In this document: one piece after another, positions 54,877 through 63,755 of the stretch | Layout of the letters: every line of letters starts with the position of its first letter | Numbering within the stretch: position 1 is the first letter of the stretch | Source: Shewanella sp. MBTL60-007 | GTDB taxonomy: Bacteria; Pseudomonadota; Gammaproteobacteria; Enterobacterales; Shewanellaceae | Assembly (NCBI RefSeq): GCF_019654915.1 | Contig: NZ_BPET01000006.1 | Coordinates: forward strand, 62,001-126,000 | Length of the DNA stretch: 64,000 nt | Reading direction: 5' to 3' | Notes under the pieces: model-generated | Seen by the model: the letters and a program-made list of their open reading frames with translations, nothing else | What the model was told of the DNA's origin: nothing | Database searches by the model: none | Position numbers and translations under genes: made by a program

Positions 54877-55200
54877 CTACTTCTTAACCCATTTCCCAGA
54901 CTTATTCTGAATATAGTGGCCTTTCTTGGTCGCCTCAATCGCTTTCTCTGCGGCTAGCTTGGCTACATCACTCACTGATATGTTGTTCTTTTTAGCTATT
55001 TTTTCATAGTGGGCCTTACGCTTAGCATTAACCGAGCTGACCACTGATTTGGCTTCGCTGGAGCTTATAACCACTCCTAGATAACCGTTAAGCTGTTCAC
55101 CAACCAGCCCTTGGGCTTTGGCATCTTGCAGGGAAATAGCAAAGGCATTAAAGCTAAGCACTAGGCCAGCAAGTAGGACAAGTAATTTTGATTTCATCAT
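54877..55200 (-). CDS. ydbL: YdbL family (DUF1318) periplasmic protein
   Basis: 107 residues. Signal peptide MMKSKLLVLLAGLVLSFNAFA, then a helical domain ISLQDAKAQGLVGEQLNGYLGVV and a C-terminal basic tail GHYIQNKSGKWVKK. In E. coli YdbL works with YdbH and YnbE and appears to modulate their interaction. Third gene of the minus-strand ydbH-ynbE-ydbL set, 21 bases after ynbE. Confidence 0.93.
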   Translation of the reverse strand: MMKSKLLVLLAGLVLSFNAFAISLQDAKAQGLVGEQLNGYLGVVISSSEAKSVVSSVNAKRKAHYEKIAKKNNISVSDVAKLAAEKAIEATKKGHYIQNKSGKWVKK

Positions 55201-55221
55201 GTTTTCCTTTAATTCCTTTGC

Positions 55222-55422
55222 TTAAAACAGTTCATCATCGGCTAAGAGTTGATCTAACTCTTTATCGACTTTGATCTTGATCTCGTGCTCAATTTTCACA
55301 TTGAGGTTAATCACAATCGGTTTATCTGGTGGCTCAATCTTAACGGTCGGACTGCAACCGACTAGCGCATAACACGCAAGCATTACACTGAGCAGTACTT
55401 TTGGATTGTGCAATGTTTTCAT
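55222..55422 (-). CDS. ynbE: YnbE family outer-membrane lipoprotein
   Basis: 66 residues. Lipoprotein signal with lipobox LVGC (Cys23), followed by a short beta-rich stretch VKIEPPDKPIVINLNVKIEHEIKIKVDKELDQLL. In E. coli YnbE multimerises at the outer membrane and stacks on YdbH to complete a bridge for lipids. It lies between ydbH and ydbL, with the usual order. 105 bases separate it from ydbH. Confidence 0.93.
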   Translation of the reverse strand: MKTLHNPKVLLSVMLACYALVGCSPTVKIEPPDKPIVINLNVKIEHEIKIKVDKELDQLLADDELF

Positions 55423-55527
55423 TGGTTTATCCTTTTCCTTATCGGGTTAGGCTGAACTGAATTATTAATTGCTGTTGTGGTGAATATAATACGCCAACTC
55501 TTAATAACTATTTGATGAGATTGCTGA

Positions 55528-58500
55528 TTACTTAACGGCTCGCTCGATCTGATCCTGTAAATTATCACCAATCTGTAAACTTCTGAGTAACTGTAACATG
55601 TTCTCCTCCTGAGAGTAGTTGAAGTGAATAGGTCGTTCAATACCTCTGCTACGACCTTTTACATTCACCTTGAGCTTGGCATCGCCTTGGGCATCCATAT
55701 CGAAGCTGCTGGAAAGTTCTGAATAATTTAGGTGCTCGAGGGCTGAGAAGGCGAACTCAAGATAGGGCTGGCTTTGCCGCATCTGCGCAACAGCGGGATT
55801 ATTGCTGATGGCAATTAAGCCTCCGGGGGCACGAGCGGCCAATTTACCTCCGCTCACGCTGGCTTTGCCTTGCTCGATAATAACGGGCAGGACGCCATCG
55901 AAAATACCATCGGCGTAGATCCCCACTTGGGGTTGGATGGCGAGCAGCTGTTCTAGGTCAATATGTTGCAATACAAAGTAGGCCGATGACGGTTTAGTCA
56001 GATTCAGTTGAAACTGCGGGATCAACAACTGTCCACCTAGCAGATCGCCTCTTGCTGTCAATCCAACAGATGCCTGCTTAACACCGAGTAGTTGCAGGGC
56101 TAAGGCGAGGTTCTCTTTGCTGGGCTTTTCACTTGGCTCTGCTGCATTATCGGCAATATTATTTAAGTCTTGTTCTTTACTATCTTGAGTACTTACTTGA
56201 GAGCCTGTCCCTTGAGAGCCTGCGGCTTGTGTCTCTGCGGCAAATGAAACTGCGGCTTCTGCATCGATATCGGTGATCAATACGCCGGGATTAAAGGCTT
56301 GCAGGGATAGCTTTATATTATCGCAGTTAAAAGCGCTCTCGCGTCTGTTGCTGCTATCTTGTAGCCAATTAAAGTGACATTGGGTATTCATATTACCGCC
56401 ACCGAAGGGGAGGTTGTTGAGGCTACCTTGGATATCGCTAACCTGTGGGTCGAGGGTTAGGTCAAAAGCCAACCCCTGACTTTTCTCAAGTTGGTAGTGC
56501 ATGGCAAGCTCTGTATTGCCTTCAATATCGAGTGATTCAGGTAAGCTGTCTGTCTGACTTAGAAACTCCAGAATAGGTGCAAACTCACTCTTAAACTGCC
56601 AGTCTCCTATTAACCTAAACTGGCTCAAGTTTTTTGGCTTGGGCGTAAATTGATGCTGGCTGGTGAGATATAGATTGTTAATTTTCCAGCTTTCATCACT
56701 TTGGAGCCCTTGGCGGTTGAGGTTCAGCTTTTGACTTAGCTCTATGGTGTCGAAGTGAGCCAGCTTCTGCTTAATGTGGCGCCTTTTGTGCTTACCTGCG
56801 CTTAGACGGTCTTGATGACTGTTTGAATGAGCGGCTCGATTATAGCCAGACTTGTCGAGGCTAAGCTGTGTCACCGATATGTCTATTTGATTCGCGAGCG
56901 TGTGTGACAGTAGTTTGAATGCAAATGATGAGTCTAATTCTAAATCTGAGTCAGCAGTTTCCGTGCCTGCAGCGCTACTGTTTGTATTGTCTTCAGTAAC
57001 TTTTGTATTAGTAGTATTTGCGCCAGAGCTAAATTTTAGCGAAACAGCATGTTGTAGCGCTAAACCCATCTGTTCGAGCTTAAGCCTGTAGTTCTCTTCA
57101 AGGGCATTATTTAGGGGGAAATGACCTTCTAAAGTGTCGATGTCATAATGCAGTGATGGAATAATGATCCGAGTTTGGCTCTGGTCTTTTTTGGGCTTGC
57201 CATTGTTTGGCTGAAAGTAGTTCTGCTGGTAGCGGTATTCGGCAGTCGAAGTTAAGGTTAACTTTGTGCTTTTAATTTGAGCCGTACTTTGCTGCGTTTG
57301 ATTTACCAATGAAGCAGTTTGGTTTGTCGATGGCTTATCTCTGGGTAACGATTGCGGCTCTGGCTTTATTGCGCTCTTTAGCTTTATGCCTTTGCTGACT
57401 TGATTGGCTCCACTGGCAATGACAACCGCAAAGTTTGTTTGTTGCGGGTTGTGGCTGGCACTGATCTGACCGTTTAGGTTGACTGCGGCACTGTCGAACT
57501 CAATTAGGTAGGGAAGCTCGGCCAGTTTTGGCCACAAGTTATTGAGGGTAAGAGCTTGGTTATGTTTTGCCTCTATTACCCAGTTAGCACTGAACTGGTA
57601 ATTTCCTGTATCGCTAGTTGCTCCTTCATTATGTGGCGCGTGGTAATTGAAGTCGTCAAAGATAAGTTTGGCATCAAGATTACTGTCTTCTATCTGTAGT
57701 GATAGCCTTGGCACATGTAATTTTTGCTGTGTAATCTGATAGTTTAAGCCTTTATTTAGACCGATGAGCAGATTAGGGGAGCGCTCAGTTACCTTGGCTT
57801 GTTTAGTATCGGGGCGTAATTGTTGGTACAAGTTAAATAAGGCTTGTTCGAACGGCTGATCCTGAAGGTGCTGAAGTAATCGTTGTAATTGTGCATTACT
57901 TTTTTCATCGGCACTGCTACTCAAGAGATTAGAGTTGGCTAAGTTATTTTCAAGATCAAAGCTGAGCTCGAACGGCTTAAGGATTAATTTAGGATCAACA
58001 ATAGGGCCGTTAATTTCAAAGTCTAATCGGCCGAGGCTTTTGGCCGTGTTGCTTAGGTTTGCTTCCGGCGCTTGTGTTTGGCTTGTGCCACCAACAAGGC
58101 TAACTGGTTGTAGGGTTTGCTTGGCGAAATCGTTAAAAGTGATCTTGGTATCTTGTAAGCTGTGTTTGGAACTTAGCTGGGCATTCTTCAAGTTCAGGCT
58201 TAATGCAGAGTTTAGTTTGCCATCAAGCTGAATATGCCTATCGTCTATCGCTTGAGTTAATTGATATAGCGGGGCCAAAAGACTCTGCTCTTGCAGTGCT
58301 GGAGAAGCAGCCTGTTTTTTAGTTTGCAATGATTGCTCAGCAGCGGCTAATTGACGGCTAAACGATTGCAGTAAGCTTAAATCTACATAGGTATTTGCTT
58401 GCCACTGTTTAGATTGAAGCTTAGCCGATAACGAGACAAGCGTTAGCTCATTAAGCTTTATCTCGCTTGTCAGCTCTCCAAGTTTATTCAAACTTAGGTT

Positions 58501-59019
58501 ATTTAGTTTAATTTCAGGGGAGAGAGAGTCGGCGCCTTTTATTCTTATTTGTATCTGCTTTAGGTCAATACCGGGGAAAGCACCAAAATTAAGCCCTATG
58601 GTGGGGCCGTTTTCGTTGGTGTTTTGGCTCGATAAAGTCAATGCACTTGGTGCAAGGTTAACATTGATATTTGCAACTCGAATGCCTTGTAAGTCATTAA
58701 CCTTAAAAGCCCATGGCCTTGCATCTTGAGCCAATACAATATCAGCATCGCTTATTTTTATATCACTATTATCTACGGTTAACTCGGCAGCCGATATATG
58801 CCACTTTGTTAGGCTTGATGGGCGAAAGCTAAGTTGATGGACTTGAGTCTTGTATGGGATTAAAAATTGATTGGCTAATGCCAGCGTGATCTTTTGGTAA
58901 TTCCATAGGGCTAAACCACCTGCGAGGATCGCAAGTGCCATTAAGAGCAGCAGTGAGAGACAAGTAAAGCGTATGGCTTTGCGTCTGCTGTTTTTCCGTA
59001 CCGGCTGTTGCACTTGCAA
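55528..59019 (-). CDS. ydbH: YdbH-like AsmA-family intermembrane phospholipid transport protein
   Basis: 1163 residues with one N-terminal membrane helix at about residues 17-40 and a long periplasmic beta-taco of AsmA type. The conserved C-terminal domain (PF11739 type) contains GIYADGIFDGVLPVIIEQGKASVSGGKLAARAPGG and the SELSSSFDMDAQGDAKLKVNVKGRSRG end region. E. coli YdbH is about 880 residues; this one has extra low-complexity Ser, Asn, Gln and Thr-rich inserts (near 540-600, 650-690 and 960-1000). With YhdP and TamB this family carries phospholipid to the outer membrane. Confidence 0.9.
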   Translation of the reverse strand: MQVQQPVRKNSRRKAIRFTCLSLLLLMALAILAGGLALWNYQKITLALANQFLIPYKTQVHQLSFRPSSLTKWHISAAELTVDNSDIKISDADIVLAQDARPWAFKVNDLQGIRVANINVNLAPSALTLSSQNTNENGPTIGLNFGAFPGIDLKQIQIRIKGADSLSPEIKLNNLSLNKLGELTSEIKLNELTLVSLSAKLQSKQWQANTYVDLSLLQSFSRQLAAAEQSLQTKKQAASPALQEQSLLAPLYQLTQAIDDRHIQLDGKLNSALSLNLKNAQLSSKHSLQDTKITFNDFAKQTLQPVSLVGGTSQTQAPEANLSNTAKSLGRLDFEINGPIVDPKLILKPFELSFDLENNLANSNLLSSSADEKSNAQLQRLLQHLQDQPFEQALFNLYQQLRPDTKQAKVTERSPNLLIGLNKGLNYQITQQKLHVPRLSLQIEDSNLDAKLIFDDFNYHAPHNEGATSDTGNYQFSANWVIEAKHNQALTLNNLWPKLAELPYLIEFDSAAVNLNGQISASHNPQQTNFAVVIASGANQVSKGIKLKSAIKPEPQSLPRDKPSTNQTASLVNQTQQSTAQIKSTKLTLTSTAEYRYQQNYFQPNNGKPKKDQSQTRIIIPSLHYDIDTLEGHFPLNNALEENYRLKLEQMGLALQHAVSLKFSSGANTTNTKVTEDNTNSSAAGTETADSDLELDSSFAFKLLSHTLANQIDISVTQLSLDKSGYNRAAHSNSHQDRLSAGKHKRRHIKQKLAHFDTIELSQKLNLNRQGLQSDESWKINNLYLTSQHQFTPKPKNLSQFRLIGDWQFKSEFAPILEFLSQTDSLPESLDIEGNTELAMHYQLEKSQGLAFDLTLDPQVSDIQGSLNNLPFGGGNMNTQCHFNWLQDSSNRRESAFNCDNIKLSLQAFNPGVLITDIDAEAAVSFAAETQAAGSQGTGSQVSTQDSKEQDLNNIADNAAEPSEKPSKENLALALQLLGVKQASVGLTARGDLLGGQLLIPQFQLNLTKPSSAYFVLQHIDLEQLLAIQPQVGIYADGIFDGVLPVIIEQGKASVSGGKLAARAPGGLIAISNNPAVAQMRQSQPYLEFAFSALEHLNYSELSSSFDMDAQGDAKLKVNVKGRSRGIERPIHFNYSQEENMLQLLRSLQIGDNLQDQIERAVK

Positions 59020-59413
59020 GTTCCCTAATGTCGTTGACTAAAAGGAGCGGTTTGGCTGCTCGTTTTAGTATAGTCGGAAGATTCTAACATCTTATTTAAA
59101 GGGCGGAATAGCTGAACAATAATAACAACGGAGTCGAGGTTACGCCGAGTTTACTTTATCTGGGCGTTCATTGGCTCACCGACTCTATATTTGCCTTAGT
59201 GAATAAAAACCAAAGAGTTGTGACTGACCTCAAATATCTTGGTGCCAATGGTCTTTTGTTTTGATACAAATTGAACCAATTGTTATGCCGCTGCTCAACA
59301 CTGTTGCTAGATCTGGATTCAGGCTCGCTTCTGTAGCTAATGGATTTGTGCTTTCGCTTAAGGAAGGAGCATTGCAGATAGGAGTAAGTACGTTTAACAA
59401 TAAGAGGTTTACA
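59020..59413. other. Gap between ydbH and the membrane protein gene
   Basis: It holds the ydbH promoter (minus) and that of the gene at 59414 (plus). Reading frames on both strands here (59230-59478 minus; 59261 onward plus) have no ribosome site or homology. I see no repeat or hairpin that stands out. Confidence 0.4.
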
Positions 59414-59779
59414 TTGAAAAACTTGGGTTGGCTGTTGATTTTTATTCCCGCGCTTTGCACTTGCTCATTAGTACTCATGGTTATTTTTCACTACTTCCAT
59501 ATTATCGAAAGTGGTGGCATGGTGGTAAACACTATGTTCGTGCTATTGGCGATTAATGTGTTTGGCTGTATCGCTATCTGTGTGAGGACGTCGGGGCATC
59601 TTCCCTATCTACTATTTGGGAATTTGTTGTTTTTCATTATTTTTGTTTTCTCTATTACCGCTGTGAGAAATCATAACTGTAACCATCACGAGCAGGAAGA
59701 GGTGTTTCAATACGGGGTACATCAAGTCGGTGACAAACTCGATATTGGTGTCGACGCTAGATGTGACAACTGCGATTAG
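59414..59779 (+). CDS. Three-helix membrane protein with a His/Cys-rich tail
   Basis: 121 residues if started at the TTG at 59414 (LKNLGWLLIFIPAL), with AGAGG 6 bases upstream; the frame is open to 59261 but the upper part lacks a start signal. Three membrane helices at about 5-25, 36-56 and 66-86. The soluble tail NHNCNHHEQEEVFQYGV...ARCDNCD is rich in His and Cys and could bind zinc or copper. The function is unknown and the start is uncertain. Confidence 0.6.
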   Translation: MKNLGWLLIFIPALCTCSLVLMVIFHYFHIIESGGMVVNTMFVLLAINVFGCIAICVRTSGHLPYLLFGNLLFFIIFVFSITAVRNHNCNHHEQEEVFQYGVHQVGDKLDIGVDARCDNCD

Positions 59780-59863
59780 CAATGCAATTGCGGTTATTAA
59801 TTTGAATGCTGAAACTTGAGTATCTTGAGAGCAGAGCTTGAAGTTAGCACCAGTTGAATTCAA

Positions 59864-59897
59864 CTGCAGTGACGATCTTATAAGATTTTCACTGCAG
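59864..59897. repeat. 34-base near-perfect palindrome
   Basis: CTGCAGTGACGATCTTA is followed at once by TAAGATTTTCACTGCAG, pairing with only two mismatches. It lies in the convergent gap between the membrane protein gene and yeaD. No T run follows. It may act as a terminator-like cruciform or a protein site. Confidence 0.8.
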
Positions 59898-59916
59898 CAG
59901 AATTTACCTGTTAGAT

Positions 59917-59941
59917 GCATAGCCTTTGAGTCAGGCTATGC
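59917..59941 (-). terminator. Hairpin at the 3' end of yeaD
   Basis: Stem GCATAGCCT / AGGCTATGC with a 7-base loop, 11 bases past the yeaD stop on the minus strand. The T run expected of an intrinsic terminator is missing, so it may protect the message end or act with the palindrome next to it. Confidence 0.5.
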
Positions 59942-59951
59942 TACTGCAAAG

Positions 59952-60800
59952 TTAATCCTTCCAGCGAATATGGGTCGTGAGTGTATGGCTTTCGTTAGGC
60001 GCTAAGGTCAGCCTATCCTCTAGAACATTCGCCGCCTCTAAACAGACCATGGTGAGATAGTCATCGCTATTGAAACGCGATAAACGCACCGATTTATCAA
60101 TCCAAGGGTTCCATAGTACAGCGCTACGGCTATTTTCTCGGCGCACTTCAATCACGCCATCGGGAGTATGAAGTTCCTGGCATTCCCCTAAGTCTGTATA
60201 GACGCGATCAGTTTCACGGGTAAAGTCGACGCTATCTCCCTCCTGTGGGAAAGGGCCTTTAGCAAATTCGATATACTTGGCGCCGCTAAAGCCAGTTGCC
60301 TTCAGTTGGTGAATATCACTGATGGGGAAATAGCTATGCAGCGCCTGAGTTAGGCTGACATCATAATCGCCATTATTGGTATTTTTAAGGCTAACAGACA
60401 GGGTGTCACTTAAGCTAAATAGCAATTCCACTTCGGTGTCATGGGGCCAGTAGAGCCTATCTTCTTCGGTCAGCTTTAGGGTGAACTTAAGATCCACCTG
60501 CTGATCGCGCATCTTTACCGATTCCAACGACCAAATTCGGGTACGGGCAAAGCCGTGTTGTGGGAAGTCTGGATTATCGCTCATGCCAAACCAAGGCCAG
60601 CAAACAGGTATGCCGCCACGAATACCATTACCAGGCTGGTAATCATCTGCACTGGATACCCAAAGTAGGGGCTTTTTACCCACTGGCTCAAAGTAGTCGA
60701 TTTGGGCACCCTGCATAAAGATCCTCGCTTTACACAAGTCGGTGTTCACTTCGACATACTCTAGACCGTTAGCATGTTTGTTAGTGGTGACGGAACCCAT
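59952..60800 (-). CDS. yeaD: D-hexose-6-phosphate mutarotase
   Basis: 282 residues of the aldose 1-epimerase fold, which interconverts alpha and beta anomers of hexose 6-phosphates. Family blocks are GIRGGIPVCWPWFG and FPQHGFARTRIW (catalytic His), QALHSYFPISDIHQL and FTRETDRVYTDLG, and the catalytic Glu segment TMVCLEAANVLEDRLTLAP. Cytoplasmic, single gene. An AAAGGAC box lies before the ATG. Confidence 0.93.
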   Translation of the reverse strand: MGSVTTNKHANGLEYVEVNTDLCKARIFMQGAQIDYFEPVGKKPLLWVSSADDYQPGNGIRGGIPVCWPWFGMSDNPDFPQHGFARTRIWSLESVKMRDQQVDLKFTLKLTEEDRLYWPHDTEVELLFSLSDTLSVSLKNTNNGDYDVSLTQALHSYFPISDIHQLKATGFSGAKYIEFAKGPFPQEGDSVDFTRETDRVYTDLGECQELHTPDGVIEVRRENSRSAVLWNPWIDKSVRLSRFNSDDYLTMVCLEAANVLEDRLTLAPNESHTLTTHIRWKD

Positions 60801-61019
60801 TGGAGTTGTCCTTTCATAGCGTTAGCACAATTAATCGAATTAGCTTAACTCGTTTTGAAGAAGGAGATAAGCCTTCTTTTGACTCTATTTGAGGTAATGC
60901 TGTTCTCTTGTGCAAACAAAATGAAAATATTGCTGAGTTTTTACTCAAACTTAGTTATGGTGGTCAGAGCACTGACCATAACTTATAACGATTAATAAGC
61001 AGTTGAAAGGGACGACACT

Positions 61020-62810
61020 ATGCCAATCTACCAAGCTCCGATCCGTGATTATCAGTTTGTTTTAGGGGAACTACTGGAAATTTATCAAAAAGATAACTTA
61101 GCAGGGTTCGATGAATTTGATCCTGAGTTGATTGATGCGGTACTGCAGGGAGTCGCAGACTTCACTACAGATATTATGCTGCCACTTAATGGCAGTGGTG
61201 ATGTAGAGGGCTGTCGCTTGCAAGAGGGCAAAGTGATCACGCCTAAGGGCTTTATCGATGCTTATCAGCAATATGTTGATAACGGTTGGGCCACCCTAAC
61301 TTGTGATCCTGAGTTTGGTGGGCAGGGCCTACCTGAAGTGGTCGGTGTTTTTGCCACTGAGATGAAAACCGCGACTAATATGGCTTTTGCCATGTATCCG
61401 GGGCTAACCCACGGCGCTTATGCAGCCATTCATGCCCATGGTAGCGATAAATTAAAGGCAAAGTATCTAGAGAAGTTGGTCAGTGGTGAATGGACCGGCA
61501 CAATGAATTTAACTGAGTCCCACGCTGGAACCGACCTAGCGCTGCTGCGCACTAAAGCCGTGCCTGCAGGTGAGGGGGCGTTTGCTATTACAGGCGAGAA
61601 GATCTTTATCTCTTCTGGCGATCATGACTTAACCGACAATATTGTTCACTTGGTATTGGCGAGGCTTCCAGATGCGCCTGATGGAGTAAAGGGGATCTCG
61701 CTGTTTGCCGTGCCTAAAGTGTTAGTTAATGATGACGGCACGCTTGGTGAGGCGAATGCGCTGACAGCAGCGAGCTTAGAGCACAAGATGGGGATCCACG
61801 GTAATTCGACTTGTGTGATGAATTTCGATGGTGCCCTAGGTGAGCTGGTGGGGGAGCCTCATCAAGGATTGCGTGCCATGTTCACCATGATGAATCAGGC
61901 AAGACTTGGCGTTGGCGTTCAAGGGCTAGGAGTCTCTGAAATTGCTTATCAAAATGCCTTAGCCTACGCGAAAGATCGTATTCAAGGCCGCGCGTTAAGC
62001 GGCGCTAAACAGGCTGAACAAGCCGCAGACTCAATTCTAGTGCATGGCGATGTGCGCCGCATGTTACTGTCGCAAAAGGCCTTTAACGAGGGCACGCGAG
62101 CATTAATGGGCCAGCAGGCACTGTGGCTAGATGAAGCCGAAAGGCATAGCGATCCCGAGTTAGCAAAAGCGGCGTCGAAACTAGCAGCCTTGTTTACGCC
62201 GATAGTGAAAGGCTTTGTTACCGACCAAGGCTTTAAGGCCTGTGTTGATGCTCAGCAAGTATTTGGTGGTCATGGCTATATTCACGAGTGGGGCATGGAG
62301 CAGTTTGTGCGTGATAGTCGTATTGCGATGATCTATGAAGGCACTAATGGCGTACAGGCACTGGATTTAGTTGGCCGCAAAATCCTCTCGGATAAAGCAC
62401 AGACGCTGCAGGCGTGGTCGGGAGAGGTAAAGCAGCTTATTGAGCGCAATATGGGCAATGAGGCGATGAAACCTTATATCAGCGGACTGATGGATGCGGC
62501 GGGGGATCTTGAGAAAGCCACCGGCTACATCGCTGAAAATGCAGCTAAGAACCCCGACATTATTGGCGCGGCGTCTATGGCGTATATGCAGATATTCGGC
62601 ATTACGGCGTTGGCTTGGATCTGGACTCGCATCGCCGAAAAATCCTTAGCGGTACTGAGTGATGGCACAGATGAAGCCGAGTTTTATCAAAATAAGCTCA
62701 GTACAGCGCAGTTTTTCATGCGCTATTGGGCGGTGCAGACCCGTAGTCTGCGTAAACAAGTTCTGGAGGCCAGTACAGATATCGTCGCCTTTGACGACAA
62801 GGCTTTCTAA
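61020..62810 (+). CDS. Acyl-CoA dehydrogenase, C-terminally extended type
   Basis: 596 residues. The FAD enzyme oxidises acyl-CoA to enoyl-CoA. N-terminal helical domain, GTMNLTESHAGTDLALLRTKA in the middle beta domain, and the catalytic Glu in RIAMIYEGTNGVQALDLVGRKIL; the last 130 residues are the extra C-terminal domain of this long subgroup. Its N-terminus YQAPIRDYQFVLGELL is typical of the marine FadE2-like group. GGGACG precedes the ATG. Chain-length preference unknown. Confidence 0.93.
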   Translation: MPIYQAPIRDYQFVLGELLEIYQKDNLAGFDEFDPELIDAVLQGVADFTTDIMLPLNGSGDVEGCRLQEGKVITPKGFIDAYQQYVDNGWATLTCDPEFGGQGLPEVVGVFATEMKTATNMAFAMYPGLTHGAYAAIHAHGSDKLKAKYLEKLVSGEWTGTMNLTESHAGTDLALLRTKAVPAGEGAFAITGEKIFISSGDHDLTDNIVHLVLARLPDAPDGVKGISLFAVPKVLVNDDGTLGEANALTAASLEHKMGIHGNSTCVMNFDGALGELVGEPHQGLRAMFTMMNQARLGVGVQGLGVSEIAYQNALAYAKDRIQGRALSGAKQAEQAADSILVHGDVRRMLLSQKAFNEGTRALMGQQALWLDEAERHSDPELAKAASKLAALFTPIVKGFVTDQGFKACVDAQQVFGGHGYIHEWGMEQFVRDSRIAMIYEGTNGVQALDLVGRKILSDKAQTLQAWSGEVKQLIERNMGNEAMKPYISGLMDAAGDLEKATGYIAENAAKNPDIIGAASMAYMQIFGITALAWIWTRIAEKSLAVLSDGTDEAEFYQNKLSTAQFFMRYWAVQTRSLRKQVLEASTDIVAFDDKAF

Positions 62811-62850
62811 GCTTGTCTGTTTGTAAGATATAGCGCCCGTTCTAAAATCA

Positions 62851-62894
62851 CCCCCTTCTATGAATTATTTTGTTGTCATAGAGGGGGAATTTTT
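62851..62894 (+). terminator. Intrinsic terminator after the acyl-CoA dehydrogenase gene
   Basis: CCCCCTTCTATGA pairs with TCATAGAGGGGG around a 12-base loop, with one bulged T in the left arm, then AATTTTT. It is 40 bases past the stop. Confidence 0.8.
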
Positions 62895-63037
62895 GGGCTA
62901 AATAAGATGTAGATTGAATTAACCGTTATTTTTCTGGGAAATGGCTCTTAGCATTTGGACAAAAAGCGCCTAACTGAGATAACCTTGCGGCACTTTTCTG
63001 TAGCAGCAATGGCTGTATTCATTTAATTAGGATTGAT

Positions 63038-63724
63038 ATGCAGTATAAATGGGTACTTTTTGACGCTGATGAGACCTTGTTTCACTTCGATGCTTTTCAA
63101 GGCTTGCAGCTGATGTTTTCCCGTTTTGATGTGGACTTTACCCGTCAAGACTTTCTCCACTACCAAAAGGTTAATCAACCACTTTGGGTCGATTATCAAG
63201 ATGGAAAGCTGACAGCCAGTGAGCTGCAAAATATTCGTTTTGAATCTTGGGCTGAGAAACTAGCAGTTTCAACCCAGAGACTAAATAGCGACTTTCTTAA
63301 CGCGATGGCGGAGATCTGTCAGTTGCTTCCAGGTGCACAGGAGTTAATCGACAGCCTTACAGGGCGTGTAAACATGGGGATCATCACCAACGGATTTACC
63401 CAGTTACAAACGGTTCGTTTAGAAAAGGTAGGCTTAGCCAACCGCTTCTCGCCGCTAGTGATCTCTGAAGAGGTTGGGGTGGCAAAGCCCGATATTGGGA
63501 TCTTTAATCACGCGTTTGAGATGATGGGCCACCCAGAGAAAGAGTCGGTGCTTATGGTGGGGGATAACCCACATTCAGATATTTTGGGCGGACTAAACGC
63601 TGGTATTCACACCTGCTGGCTTAACAGCCATGGCGCAGAAAAACCGCAGGATATCGACCCACACTATCAAGTGAGCTCTTTGTGTGAGCTTCGAGCGCTG
63701 CTTACCACACAGATGTCGGCCTAA
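63038..63724 (+). CDS. yjjG: Pyrimidine 5'-nucleotidase, HAD family
   Basis: 228 residues. HAD motif I is FDADETLFHF with nucleophile Asp9 and acid Asp11, motif II is GIITNG, the motif III Lys is in AKPDIGIF, and motif IV VGDNPHSDILGG is near the C-terminus. The helical cap lies between residues about 15 and 95. YjjG removes phosphate from pyrimidine (including damaged) nucleotides, helping to clean the nucleotide pool. Single gene with an AGGAT box 6 bases before the ATG. Confidence 0.94.
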   Translation: MQYKWVLFDADETLFHFDAFQGLQLMFSRFDVDFTRQDFLHYQKVNQPLWVDYQDGKLTASELQNIRFESWAEKLAVSTQRLNSDFLNAMAEICQLLPGAQELIDSLTGRVNMGIITNGFTQLQTVRLEKVGLANRFSPLVISEEVGVAKPDIGIFNHAFEMMGHPEKESVLMVGDNPHSDILGGLNAGIHTCWLNSHGAEKPQDIDPHYQVSSLCELRALLTTQMSA

Positions 63725-63755
63725 GCTAAGGTAAGCTTTAAGCTAAGGTTTGAGT

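Noticed and set aside
55419..55640. 73-codon minus-strand frame across the ydbH 3' end
   Set aside because: It overlaps the conserved C-terminus of ydbH in another frame and has no similarity to anything known.
59230..59478. 82-codon minus-strand frame opposite the membrane protein gene
   Set aside because: It overlaps the start of the plus-strand gene, has no ribosome site, and its translation has no protein-like pattern.
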